From Herbaspirillum sp. AP02 (GTDB lineage Bacteria; Pseudomonadota; Gammaproteobacteria; Burkholderiales; Burkholderiaceae_D), in the NCBI RefSeq assembly GCF_015767275.1, contig NZ_JADWMY010000002.1, positions 434,001-498,000 on the forward strand: a stretch of DNA of 64,000 bases, given 5' to 3'. Position 1 is the stretch's first letter, and every line of letters begins with the position of its first letter. The translations under genes were made by a program, and so were the position numbers. Positions 1-8,112 of the stretch are shown here, piece after piece. The notes beneath the pieces were generated by a model. The model had not been told where the DNA came from, did not search any database, and saw only the letters and a program-made list of their open reading frames with translations.

Positions 1-303
1 AGCGAAGCCATCGCGCTCAACAACGCCGTGCCGCAGGGCCTGTCCTCGGCCATCTTCACCAACGACATGCGCGAGGCCGAACTGTTCGTCTCCGCAGTCG
101 GTAGCGACTGCGGCCTGGCCAACGTCAACATCGGCACCAGCGGCGCCGAGATCGGTGGCGCCTTCGGTGGCGAGAAGGAAACCGGCGGCGGCCGCGAATC
201 GGGCTCGGACGCCTGGAAGAACTACATGCGTCGCGCCACCAATACCATCAACTACAGCAAGACCCTGCCGCTGGCGCAGGGCGTGAAGTTCGATATCGAC
301 TGA
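1..303 (+). CDS. Aldehyde dehydrogenase, ALDH7 type (C-terminal part)
   Basis: Only the last 100 codons are in the window; the gene enters from the left edge in frame 1. The tail contains [20 protein letters not shown] and the following [14 protein letters not shown] stretch, typical of ALDH7 enzymes (alpha-aminoadipic semialdehyde / L-piperideine-6-carboxylate dehydrogenase). These oxidise aminoadipate semialdehyde to 2-aminoadipate in lysine and pipecolate catabolism in the cytosol. The catalytic Cys and Glu lie upstream and cannot be checked. A 2-aminoadipate-type aminotransferase at 1638 on the same strand fits the next pathway step, which supports the assignment. Confidence 0.85.
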   Translation, partial: SEAIALNNAVPQGLSSAIFTNDMREAELFVSAVGSDCGLANVNIGTSGAEIGGAFGGEKETGGGRESGSDAWKNYMRRATNTINYSKTLPLAQGVKFDID

Positions 304-391
304 GTCACCGGCGGTCGCCCTCCACGGCGGCCCGCACAGGGCCTGAAGCGATAACAGCAATAACAGCAACAGCGTCAACAGCAGCAATAGC

Positions 392-481
392 GACAGCAGC
401 GACAGCAGCGACAGCAGCGACAGCAGCGACAGCAGCGACAGCAGCGACAGCAGCGACAGCAGCGACAGCAGCGACAGCAGC
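392..481. repeat. Ten perfect copies of 9-bp tandem repeat GACAGCAGC
   Basis: Ten uninterrupted GACAGCAGC units run from 392 to 481. They are preceded from about 352 by degenerate CAGCAA/CAGC-rich sequence that looks like decayed copies. The array lies in the 274-bp gap between the aldehyde dehydrogenase and the binding-protein gene, so no protein on the coding strand is altered by copy-number change. It may be a polymorphic array or influence transcript structure; no function is shown. Confidence 0.95.
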
Positions 482-577
482 AACCACGCCGGCCCGGCAA
501 GGGACCGGCGCGGCATCCCACGTACCCACACCCGCGCAAGCGGGACCCACATCGGCAAACCGGCAAGGAGTGCAGTA

Positions 578-1624
578 ATGAAGATGAAGACCCTGGCAGT
601 GACCTGTGCAATCGGTGCAACCCTGATGGCCGCCTCCGGCGCGCAGGCGCAGAGCAAGACCATTTACGTCGGCATGAACGGCGGCACGATGGAAAAGAAC
701 TACACCGCCTCGATCTTCCCCGACTTCGAGAAGGCCAACAACGTCAAGGTGGTGGTGGTGCCCGGCACTTCCTCGGACATCATCGCCAAGATGCAGGCAC
801 AGCGCGACAAGCCGCAGATGCACGTGGCCTTCCTGGACGACGGCATCATGTACCGCGCCATCAACATGAGCCTGTGCGAAAAGGTCAAGGACGCTGCCGT
901 GCTCAAGGATGTCTATCCCTTCGCACGCCTGGCCAATGACCAGGCCGTGGCCATCGAGATGGGCGTGCTCGGCATCGGCTACAACAAGAAGCTGTTCGCC
1001 GAAAAGGGCTGGCCGGCACCGACCTCGTGGATGGACTTCGCCGATCCCAAGTACAAGCAGAAGGTGGTGTTCCAGTCCATCTCCGCCAGTACCTTCGGCC
1101 TGTATGGCTTCATGATGTTCAACCGCCTGGTGGGCGGCACCGACAAGAACGTCGACCCCGGTTTCAAGAAGTGGGGCAGCACGGTCGGCCCCAACGTGGT
1201 CGAATACCTGTCCAGCTCGGCCAAGATTTCCGAGATGGTGCAGACCAACGAAGCGGCGATCTTCCCGCTGACCGTGACCGGCATTGCCAACCTGAAGGAC
1301 AAGGGCATCCCCGCCGAATTCGCCACGCCCAAGGAAGGCGGCGTGCTGCTGATGACCGGCGCCTGCCCCATCAAGGGCAACAGCGAGCCGGAACTGGCGC
1401 AGAAGCTGCTGGAATACCTGCTGACGCCGGCCGTACAGGCCAAGAGCATGGCGCTGGCCAATTCCATCCCGGTCAACCGCAACGTGCCCCTGTCGGAAGC
1501 TGCACAGGCCAAGCTGGGCAAGAGCGAAGTGCTGACCAAGAACCTCAATACCGTGGACTGGGATGTGGTCAACGAAAAGCGTTCCGAATGGAACAACCGC
1601 TGGAACCGCATGATCGAGCAATAA
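578..1624 (+). CDS. ABC transporter substrate-binding protein, spermidine/putrescine-like
   Basis: A 348-residue periplasmic binding protein. The first ~24 residues form a Sec signal peptide ending ASGAQAQ, and AAGGAG at 565-570 sets the start. The fold looks like the PotD/extracellular solute-binding family: an N-terminal lobe with KTIYVGMNGG, a conserved VLGIGYNKKLF segment near residue 125, and a PTSWMDFADP motif. No permease or ATPase genes accompany it in the window. Its place between an aminoadipate-semialdehyde dehydrogenase and an aminoadipate-type aminotransferase suggests an amine or lysine-derived ligand, but the substrate is inference only. Confidence 0.8.
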   Translation: MKMKTLAVTCAIGATLMAASGAQAQSKTIYVGMNGGTMEKNYTASIFPDFEKANNVKVVVVPGTSSDIIAKMQAQRDKPQMHVAFLDDGIMYRAINMSLCEKVKDAAVLKDVYPFARLANDQAVAIEMGVLGIGYNKKLFAEKGWPAPTSWMDFADPKYKQKVVFQSISASTFGLYGFMMFNRLVGGTDKNVDPGFKKWGSTVGPNVVEYLSSSAKISEMVQTNEAAIFPLTVTGIANLKDKGIPAEFATPKEGGVLLMTGACPIKGNSEPELAQKLLEYLLTPAVQAKSMALANSIPVNRNVPLSEAAQAKLGKSEVLTKNLNTVDWDVVNEKRSEWNNRWNRMIEQ

Positions 1625-1637
1625 GCCTGCACCCATC

Positions 1638-2852
1638 ATGACCGTTGCCTATCGCTTCCACCCGGCCTTCCAGTCGCCGCAGGGATCGCCCATCCGGGAG
1701 CTGTTCAAGTACACGCAGCAACCCGGCATGATTTCCTTCGCCGGCGGGTATCCGGCGCCTGCGCTGTTCGATACGCAAGGGCTGGCAAGCAGCGCCGCCA
1801 ACCTGCTCGGCAGCGCGGCGGCGGCCAGCCTGCAATACGGTGCCACCGAGGGGGCGGCACAGCTGACCCAGGTGCTCAGGCAGGTCACGGCTGAGCGCAT
1901 CGGCGGTGCCGATCCGGGCGCGCTGATCGTGACCACTGGTTCGCAGCAGGGCTTCGAGCTGCTGCTACGCATCCTGCTCGAACCGGGCGATGGCGTGGTC
2001 ATCGAGCGTCCCTGCTATCCGGCGGCCATCCAGGCCCTGCGCCTGGCCCAGGCCGACCTGCTGGAAATTCCCGGCGATGCCCAGGGGATGGATACCGACG
2101 CGCTGGAAGCCCTGCTGCACGCTGGCGCCCGGCCCAAGCTGCTGTACCTGGTGCCGAGCTTCGCCAATCCGACCGGTGCCACCTTGCCGCTGGCGCGCCG
2201 TCGCCACCTGCTCACGCTGGCGGTACGCTACCGGTTCATCGTGATCGAGGATGATCCCTACGGCCAGTTGCGTTTCTCCGGACAGGCCGAGCCGCCGCTG
2301 CTGCAGGTGGCCCAGGAGATCGAGGGTGCGCGTGACTGGATGGTGTACCTGTCCAGTCTGTCCAAGATCGTGGCACCGGGTTTGCGTATCGGCTGGATGT
2401 GCGGTCCGTCGGAAATCCTGCGCCGCGCCGTCATCGCCAAGCAGACCGGCGACCTGTGCACTGCGCCCTGGATGCAGATGGTGGCCGCACAGTATCTTCA
2501 GGCCGGTCATCTGGAAGCGCATCTGCCGCACATCATCGCCACCTATCGCGAACGCTGCGCCATCATGCTGTCCTCCCTGAGTGAGGCTTTCGATGACCGG
2601 CTCTCGCTGATCGCGCCGGAAGGCGGCATGTTCATCTGGGCCAACTGGCAGGATGGCACCGATGCCACCGCATTGTTGCAGGCGGCGGTGCGGCACAACG
2701 TGATGTACGTGCCGGGCAGCGCCTTCTATGCGACGCAAGCCGATCCGGGCCATTGGCGACTTTCTTTCGCCAATGCCCAGCCGCAGGAAATCATCGACGG
2801 TGTGGCCCGTCTGAAGCAGGCACACGAGCAATGGATACACAGGCAAGCATGA
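1638..2852 (+). CDS. PLP-dependent aminotransferase, 2-aminoadipate transaminase-like
   Basis: A 404-residue class I/II (fold type I) aminotransferase, 13 bp after the binding-protein gene and probably cotranscribed with it. MISFAGGYPAP near residue 30 and the SSLSKIVAPGLRIGW segment with the PLP-binding lysine near residue 240 are characteristic of the LysN/2-aminoadipate and aromatic/valine-pyruvate transaminase group. VPSFANPTG and IEDDPYGQLRF are PLP-pocket motifs. With the ALDH7 gene upstream, the likely reaction is 2-aminoadipate to 2-oxoadipate in lysine catabolism. There is no fused GntR-type HTH domain, unlike MocR relatives. An aromatic or branched-chain substrate is possible. Confidence 0.8.
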   Translation: MTVAYRFHPAFQSPQGSPIRELFKYTQQPGMISFAGGYPAPALFDTQGLASSAANLLGSAAAASLQYGATEGAAQLTQVLRQVTAERIGGADPGALIVTTGSQQGFELLLRILLEPGDGVVIERPCYPAAIQALRLAQADLLEIPGDAQGMDTDALEALLHAGARPKLLYLVPSFANPTGATLPLARRRHLLTLAVRYRFIVIEDDPYGQLRFSGQAEPPLLQVAQEIEGARDWMVYLSSLSKIVAPGLRIGWMCGPSEILRRAVIAKQTGDLCTAPWMQMVAAQYLQAGHLEAHLPHIIATYRERCAIMLSSLSEAFDDRLSLIAPEGGMFIWANWQDGTDATALLQAAVRHNVMYVPGSAFYATQADPGHWRLSFANAQPQEIIDGVARLKQAHEQWIHRQA

Positions 2853-2871
2853 ATTTTCTCCATGCATGAAA

Positions 2872-2912
2872 AACGCCCCAATGCGCTGTTGCGGATTGGG
2901 GCGTTGTCTTTT
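2872..2912 (+). terminator. Rho-independent terminator after the aminotransferase
   Basis: AACGCCCCAAT at 2872-2882 pairs perfectly with ATTGGGGCGTT at 2895-2905, with a 12-nt loop and TGTCTTTTG after it. It lies 20 bp past the aminotransferase stop and before the convergent sfnR-like gene, so it may serve both strands. Confidence 0.8.
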
Positions 2913-2957
2913 GTGCGGGGAATGACCGGGGTTACAAGTTGTTTTTTTGCAATGTCC

Positions 2958-4100
2958 TCACTTGAGAGCGGAGATCTGCCCATTGCGAATCAGCCGCGCC
3001 CGCAGCACGTTGCGGCTGATGTCGAGCAGGCGTGCGGCCTGCACCTGATTGCGTTCGCAGAATTCGAAGGCGGTGCGGAAGACGGTGTCCTCGATCTTTT
3101 CGAACAGGCCCGCCTGAGACTGGTTGAACAGGTTCTGCAAAACCTGTTCCAGCGCCTGCAGGGGATCACCGTGGCTGCCGGGCGCAGCTTGACTGGAATG
3201 ATCCACGCGCCGCTCCACGTGCGAGAGATGGAAGTGCTCGGCGTGCAGGCTGTCATCCTGGCAGATCAGCAGCGCGTGGTGGATGGCATTTTCCAGCTCG
3301 CGGATATTGCCCGGCCAGTCGTGCTGACGCAGCTTGCACTCCCCTTCTGCATTGATGCGGGCCGCGCCATACCCCAGCCGCTGCCGGTATTCGTGCAGGA
3401 AGTGATAGGCCAGCGGCAGGATATCCAGAGGCCGCTCGCGCAGACGCGGGATGGCCAGTTGCACCACCTGCAGCCGATAGTAGAGATCCTGGCGGAAATG
3501 CCCGGCCGCCACCGCATCCTGCAAGCGCACATTGGTGGCCGCGATGACACGCACATCGATGGGGATGCTGCGCCGTGAACCCAGCCGCACCACTTCGCGC
3601 TCCTGCAGCACCCGCAACAGCTTGACCTGGATGGTCAGCGGCAGGTCGCCAATTTCATCGAGGAACAAGGTGCCGCCATTGGCCGCCTCGAACCATCCCG
3701 CCTTGTGCGCGATGGCGCCGGTGAAGGCGCCTTTCTCATGGCCGAACAATTCGCTCTCGGCCAGGCTCTCCGAAAACGCGCCACAGTTCACGGCCACGAA
3801 AGGCGCATCCCGGCGCCGGCTCAAGTCGTGCACGTGGCGCGCGATCAGTTCCTTGCCGGTGCCGGTGGCACCGATGATGACCACATTCGCATCGCTGGGC
3901 GCCACACGCTGTACACGTTCCAGCAAGGCCAGTGACACCGGGTCATGGAAGACCTGCGCTGTGGCGCGAATGGACGTGCCCAGCTTGCGCGCATGCGGCA
4001 AGGTCAGCAGCGGTGGCGACGTGCGCGCTGCAAGGTCGCCTTCACCCTCCAGCGAAGAGGGCAGCGCATACAGATGGGTAGAGCGAGGGCTGGCATGCAT
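2958..4100 (-). CDS. sfnR: Sigma-54-dependent activator, SfnR-like
   Basis: A 380-residue enhancer-binding protein, starting at ATG 4100 with GGAG six bases upstream; an in-frame upstream start at 4172 adds 24 residues without support. It has a central AAA+ domain with Walker A GATGTGKE, the sigma-54 contact loop GAFTGA, and [15 protein letters not shown]-terminal Fis-type HTH ([16 protein letters not shown]) closes it. There is no N-terminal receiver, GAF or PAS domain, which is typical of SfnR, the activator of dimethyl sulfone use in Pseudomonas whose activity is set mainly by its own expression. It is divergent from msuE-sfnG, which have a -24/-12 promoter and paired palindromes upstream. 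Confidence 0.85.
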   Translation of the reverse strand: MHASPRSTHLYALPSSLEGEGDLAARTSPPLLTLPHARKLGTSIRATAQVFHDPVSLALLERVQRVAPSDANVVIIGATGTGKELIARHVHDLSRRRDAPFVAVNCGAFSESLAESELFGHEKGAFTGAIAHKAGWFEAANGGTLFLDEIGDLPLTIQVKLLRVLQEREVVRLGSRRSIPIDVRVIAATNVRLQDAVAAGHFRQDLYYRLQVVQLAIPRLRERPLDILPLAYHFLHEYRQRLGYGAARINAEGECKLRQHDWPGNIRELENAIHHALLICQDDSLHAEHFHLSHVERRVDHSSQAAPGSHGDPLQALEQVLQNLFNQSQAGLFEKIEDTVFRTAFEFCERNQVQAARLLDISRNVLRARLIRNGQISALK

Positions 4101-4358
4101 GGCAGGCTCCGGACTTGGGGAGTCCCTGCATCGGGGGAGATGCAGGAAGAAGAGGTGATCTGATTCTAACAATAGCGACAGAGTGAATTAACGACCAATT
4201 CAGCATAAGCATGCTCCGAATACGTTGGCCCATGGCTCGTAAACGCTGTTCTGACAAGGAGATGACGATGATGCGTCGCCATGGGGCGACAAGGTGGATG
4301 TGGTGAAGAAATACCGTCATACATCATCGAAAACTTAGTTATTCCGGAACAGAAAATT

Positions 4359-4374
4359 TGCTGCTCCAGCAGCA
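4359..4374. promoter_or_regulatory. Palindrome 1, candidate SfnR enhancer site
   Basis: TGCTGCT-CC-AGCAGCA is a perfect inverted repeat with a 2-bp centre. It lies about 106 bp upstream of the predicted start of the sigma-54 transcript and 30 bp centre to centre from palindrome 2, i.e. on the same helix face. Its placement fits an activator sequence for a Fis-HTH dimer. Confidence 0.65.
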
Positions 4375-4388
4375 GCGCACGAGCATAT

Positions 4389-4404
4389 TGCTGCTGCAGC
4401 AGTA
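4389..4404. promoter_or_regulatory. Palindrome 2, candidate SfnR enhancer site
   Basis: TGCTGCT-GC-AGCAGTA matches palindrome 1 with one base change in the right arm. It sits about 76 bp before the predicted transcription start, a normal distance for sigma-54 enhancers. Confidence 0.65.
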
Positions 4405-4447
4405 GCGAGAATTTCCACAAGTCATTGATTTAAAAGACTTTGCAGGG

Positions 4448-4462
4448 TGGCACGTTCTTCGC
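4448..4462 (+). promoter_or_regulatory. Sigma-54 (-24/-12) promoter of the sulfone operon
   Basis: TGGCACGTTCTTCGC has the invariant GG (4449-4450) and GC (4461-4462) with 10 bp between them and matches TGGCACG-N4-TTGC in all but one base. It lies 58 bp before the msuE ATG and downstream of two phased palindromes, and its expected activator is encoded divergently. Confidence 0.75.
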
Positions 4463-4520
4463 TGGAAGAAGGGGAGGATGCAGTCGAATCCCCTCTAGCC
4501 CTCCAAGGAGAACCTTTTTC

Positions 4521-5093
4521 ATGAGCCGTCCCCTGCAAGTCGTCATCGTCGCCGGAAGTGGTCGCCGTCCTTCCCGCACGCTTGGTCTGCTCAATGCGCT
4601 CTCAGCGCAGTTGAGCCGGTACATCGCGATCAACACGGAAGTGGTGGCCTTGTCCGAACTCAGCGGCCAGTTGCTCAGTGCCACCGAACTGGCGCAATTG
4701 CCCGATGCCGTGCGCCAGAAGATCGCCGCCATCGAAGCAGCCGATGTACTGCTGGCCGGCAGTCCCGTCTATCGCGGTTCCTATTCGGGTTTGTTCAAGC
4801 ATCTGTTCGATCTGGTGCCACAGGAGTCGCTGTCGGGCAAGCCGGTACTGCTGGCCGCCACCGGCGGCAGCGACCGTCATGCGCTGGCCATCGATCATCA
4901 GCTGCGCCCGCTGTTCGCCTTCTTCCAGGCGCTGGCCTTGCCCCTGGGCGTGTATGCCAATGCCCTGGAATTCGACAACGAAACCATCATCAGTCCGGCC
5001 TTGCAGGAGCGTATCGCTCTGGCCGTACAGCATGCGCTGCCTGTGTTGCAGGTCCTTGCAGCCACGCCGGCACCAACGCCCGCGCACAGGTAA
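4521..5093 (+). CDS. msuE: NAD(P)H-dependent FMN reductase, MsuE/SsuE-like
   Basis: A 190-residue flavodoxin-fold reductase. ATG 4521 follows AAGGAG by 11 bases; upstream in-frame codons would extend into the promoter. VVIVAGSGRRPSRT at the N-terminus is the FMN phosphate loop, and SPVYRGSYSGLFKHLFDLV near residue 85 is the conserved flavin-binding segment of MsuE/SsuE. It would supply FMNH2 to the two-component monooxygenases SfnG and the SfnB/MsuC-like protein of the same operon. It is the first gene after the sigma-54 promoter. Confidence 0.85.
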   Translation: MSRPLQVVIVAGSGRRPSRTLGLLNALSAQLSRYIAINTEVVALSELSGQLLSATELAQLPDAVRQKIAAIEAADVLLAGSPVYRGSYSGLFKHLFDLVPQESLSGKPVLLAATGGSDRHALAIDHQLRPLFAFFQALALPLGVYANALEFDNETIISPALQERIALAVQHALPVLQVLAATPAPTPAHR

Positions 5094-5152
5094 TACACCG
5101 GGCCCTTCCATCTTTCTCTCTCGATTGCCGCCATTTCCACAGGAGATTTTTC

Positions 5153-6307
5153 ATGAGCCAAACACCATCCGCCGCCACCACCGCCCGCACCGATGCCGTC
5201 AAGTTCGCCTATTGGGTCCCCAATGTCAGCGGCGGCCTGGTCGTGAGCACGATCCCGCAACGCACCGACTGGAGCCTGGAATACAACCAGCGTCTGGCCG
5301 TGGCCGCCGAAAAGGCCGGCTTCGAGTATGCCCTCAGCCAGATCCGTTTCACCGCTGGTTACGGTGCCGAATACCAGCATGAATCGGTCTCCTTCAGTCA
5401 GGCCCTGTTGCACGCCACCACCAGGCTCAAGGTACTGGCGGCCATCTTGCCGGGCCCCTGGAATCCAGCCGTGGTGGCCAAGCAGATCGCCACTATCGAT
5501 CACATCTCCAATGGCCGCATTGCCATCAACGTGGTCAGTGGCTGGTTCAAGGGCGAATTCCAGGCCATCGGCGAACCCTGGCTGGAACATGACGAACGCT
5601 ATCGCCGCTCCAATGAATTCATCCGCGCGCTCAAGGGCATCTGGACCCAGGATGACTTCACCTTCAAGGGGGATTTCTATCGCTTCAACAATTACACGCT
5701 CAGTCCCAAACCGGTGCAAAAGCCCCATCCGGAAATCTTCCAGGGCGGCAGCTCGCGCGCCGCACGCGACAACGCGGCCAGCGTGTCGGACTGGTACTTC
5801 ACCAACGGCAATACGGTCGAAGGACTCAAGGCGCAGATCGACGACATCCAGGCCAAGGCCGCGCAGAACGGCCACAAGGTGCGCATCGGTGTGAATGCCT
5901 TCGTGATCGCCCGCGATACCGAAGAAGAAGCGCAAGCCGTCCTGCAGGACATCATCGACCATGCCCACGTGGAAGCCGTGCATGCCTTCGGCGACGCAGT
6001 CAAGCAGGCCGGCAAGGCCTCGCCGGAGGGGGAGGGCAACTGGGCCAAGTCCACCTTCGACGACCTGGTCCAATACAACGACGGCTTCAAGACCAACCTG
6101 ATCGGCACGCCGCAACAGATCGCCGAGCGCATCGTCGCGCTCAAGGCCATCGGCGTGGACCTGGTCTTGACCGGTTTCCTGCACTTCATCGAGGAAGTCG
6201 AATACTTCGGCCAGAAAGTGTTGCCGCTGGTGCGTGAACTGGAGGCGCGCCAACCCACCGCTGCGGCTGCGCCGGTACCGGCGCCGGCACTGGAAGCGGT
6301 GGCATGA
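5153..6307 (+). CDS. sfnG: FMNH2-dependent dimethyl sulfone monooxygenase
   Basis: A 384-residue luciferase-like flavin monooxygenase with CAGGAG 9 bases before ATG 5153. KFAYWVPNVSGGLVVSTIPQ near residue 20, RIAINVVSGWFKGEF near 122 and the IFQGGSSRAARDNAA segment near 195 are typical of SfnG. SfnG uses FMNH2 and O2 to cleave dimethyl sulfone to methanesulfinate and formaldehyde in the cytosol. Linkage to sfnR, msuE and an SfnB/MsuC-like gene strongly supports this over SsuD or MsuD. The stop overlaps the next start (ATGA), so translation is coupled to the transporter ATPase. The Ala/Pro-rich C-terminal tail is probably unstructured. Confidence 0.9.
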   Translation: MSQTPSAATTARTDAVKFAYWVPNVSGGLVVSTIPQRTDWSLEYNQRLAVAAEKAGFEYALSQIRFTAGYGAEYQHESVSFSQALLHATTRLKVLAAILPGPWNPAVVAKQIATIDHISNGRIAINVVSGWFKGEFQAIGEPWLEHDERYRRSNEFIRALKGIWTQDDFTFKGDFYRFNNYTLSPKPVQKPHPEIFQGGSSRAARDNAASVSDWYFTNGNTVEGLKAQIDDIQAKAAQNGHKVRIGVNAFVIARDTEEEAQAVLQDIIDHAHVEAVHAFGDAVKQAGKASPEGEGNWAKSTFDDLVQYNDGFKTNLIGTPQQIAERIVALKAIGVDLVLTGFLHFIEEVEYFGQKVLPLVRELEARQPTAAAAPVPAPALEAVA

Positions 6308-7215
6308 GCACGCGCAGCGCACTCGATATCGCGCTGCCCGGCTTGACCCAGGGCGGTATCGGCGCGCCCGCTGCTGCAGCGGCCGAGCGTGCCGTACCGG
6401 CCGTAGCCGCGCCGGTCTTGCAGCTGGAAGGCATCAGCCTGTCCTTCGGTGGCGTGCAGGCCTTGCGCGGGGTGGATCTGTCCCTGCACGAACGCGAGAT
6501 CCTGGCCGTCATCGGTCCCAACGGAGCGGGCAAGAGCTCGCTGGTCAATGTCATGAGCGGACTGTATCGGCCTACGCAAGGCACGGTCAGCCTCGCCGGA
6601 CGCCGTTTCCGGCAGGTGCCGACGGCCCGCCTGGCAAGGCTGGGCGTGGCGCGCACTTTCCAGAACCTGGCGCTGTTCAAGGGCCTGAACGTGCGCGACA
6701 ACATCGCGCTGGGCCTGGTCGATGCCATGCGTGCCAGCTTCGTGGAACAGATCGCCGGCCTCGGTCGCGCCCGCCGCGAACGCCGCGAGGCCCGCGCACA
6801 GGCAGACCAGATGATGGATTTCCTCGACCTGCGCACCCATGCCGAGCGTACCGTGGGCGGCTTGCCCTATGGCCTGCAGAAGCGGGTCGAGCTGGCACGG
6901 GCGCTGGTGGCGCGACCCCGGCTGCTGTTGCTGGATGAGCCGATGGCAGGCATGACCGTCACCGAGAAAGGCGAGATGGCGCATTTCGTGCGTGCCGCTC
7001 GTGCGCAGTTCGGGACGGCCATTCTGCTCATCGAGCATGACATCGGCCTGGTCTTCGGACTCTCCGACCGTGTGGCGGTACTCCAGCATGGCAGCAAGAT
7101 TGCCGATGGCAAGCCCGCCGAGGTGCGCCAGGATGCCGCCGTCATCGATGCCTATCTGGGCGTGGCGTCGCCCGAGCAGCCGCCACAGCGACATCCACTG
7201 CCGGAGGCCGCATGA
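6304..7215 (+). CDS. LIV-type ABC transporter ATP-binding protein (LivG-like)
   Basis: A 303-residue ATPase of the branched-chain amino acid transporter family. An Ala-rich N-terminal extension of about 37 residues precedes the core. The Walker A is GPNGAGKS, the signature region GGLPYGLQKRVELARAL is the usual LivG variant, and Walker B is LLLLDEPMAG. The start overlaps the sfnG stop and the end overlaps the permease start (ATGA both times), so the transporter is translationally bound to the sulfone pathway. Its substrate is probably an organosulfur compound rather than an amino acid. Confidence 0.85.
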   Translation: MSTRSALDIALPGLTQGGIGAPAAAAAERAVPAVAAPVLQLEGISLSFGGVQALRGVDLSLHEREILAVIGPNGAGKSSLVNVMSGLYRPTQGTVSLAGRRFRQVPTARLARLGVARTFQNLALFKGLNVRDNIALGLVDAMRASFVEQIAGLGRARRERREARAQADQMMDFLDLRTHAERTVGGLPYGLQKRVELARALVARPRLLLLDEPMAGMTVTEKGEMAHFVRAARAQFGTAILLIEHDIGLVFGLSDRVAVLQHGSKIADGKPAEVRQDAAVIDAYLGVASPEQPPQRHPLPEAA

Positions 7216-8111
7216 TGGCCGACTTCGATTGGGTGTTCTTTGCCGAGGTGCTCACCGGCGGCCTGCTGTCCGGGGTGATGTATTCACTGGTGGCCATCGG
7301 CTTCGTGCTGATCTACAAGACCTCGGGCGTGCTCAACTTTGCCCAGGGCGCGCAGCTGCTGTTTGCCGCGTTGACCTTCGTGAGTCTGGTGGAGCACGGC
7401 ATCCCCTTCGTGTTGGCCCTGTTGCTGACACTGGCGGTCATGATCCTGCTGGGCCTTGCAATCGAAAGGGTGGTCTTGCGGCCGCTACAGAACCAGTCAC
7501 CGATGACCCTGTTCATGGCCACGCTGGGTCTGTCCTATGTGATCGAGGGCGCGGCGCAATTGCTGTGGGGCACCCAGGTGCATGCGCTGGAACTGGGCAT
7601 TGCCGATACGCCGCTGCAGCTGGGCGGGATGATGATCTCTTCCTTTGATCTCTTCGCTGCCGCCACCGCCGCCCTGATGGTGGCGCTGCTCTCGCTCTTC
7701 TTCCGCACTACCCGTCTCGGGCTGGAATTCCGGGCGCTGGCCGATGACGGCTTTGCTGCGCTGGCCGTGGGCTTGCGCCTGCCGCGCATCCTCGCGGCGG
7801 TGTGGGCCACCGCCGGACTGATCGCACTGATCGCCGGGCTGTTGTGGGGCGCGCGTCTGGGCGTGCAGTTCTCGCTGTCGCTGGTGGTGCTGAAGGCCTT
7901 GCCGGTGCTGGTGCTGGGCGGATTCGATTCGGTGCTGGGTGCCATCGTCGGCGGCCTGTTGATCGGCGCGCTGGAAAAACTGGCGGAGGTCTACCTCGGC
8001 CCGCTGGTGGGCAGTGGCATCGAAGGCTGGTTCGCCTATGTGGCCGCGCTGGCCTTCCTGCTGGCGAGGCCCAGCGGCCTGTTCGGCCAGCGTGCATTGC
8101 AAAGGGCCTGA
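7212..8111 (+). CDS. LIV-type ABC transporter permease (LivH-like)
   Basis: A 299-residue inner-membrane permease with about eight hydrophobic segments. SGVMYSLVAIGFVLIYKTSG and the following LNFAQGA near residues 20-45 are hallmark LivH motifs. VLGGFDSVLGAIVGGLLIG near residue 235 is the coupling region for the ATPase. ATG 7212 overlaps the preceding stop; ATG 7215 is an equal alternative. The livM-like gene begins 1 bp after its stop. Confidence 0.85.
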   Translation: MMADFDWVFFAEVLTGGLLSGVMYSLVAIGFVLIYKTSGVLNFAQGAQLLFAALTFVSLVEHGIPFVLALLLTLAVMILLGLAIERVVLRPLQNQSPMTLFMATLGLSYVIEGAAQLLWGTQVHALELGIADTPLQLGGMMISSFDLFAAATAALMVALLSLFFRTTRLGLEFRALADDGFAALAVGLRLPRILAAVWATAGLIALIAGLLWGARLGVQFSLSLVVLKALPVLVLGGFDSVLGAIVGGLLIGALEKLAEVYLGPLVGSGIEGWFAYVAALAFLLARPSGLFGQRALQRA

Positions 8112-8112
8112 G

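Larger units (their letters stand above)
4101..4520. other. Divergent regulatory region between sfnR and msuE
   Basis: A 420-bp non-coding gap, AT-richer than its flanks. It holds two phased palindromes (4359-4374, 4389-4404) and a sigma-54 promoter (4448-4462) for the rightward operon. No other structure was recognised for the leftward sfnR promoter. Confidence 0.7.

Noticed and set aside
392..481. Possible CRISPR array
   Set aside because: The 9-bp units are contiguous with no spacers, and no cas genes are present.
305..1639. 444-codon minus-strand frame rich in AVA repeats
   Set aside because: It is antisense to the binding-protein gene; the repeat residues come from the 9-bp DNA array, and no start signal is present.
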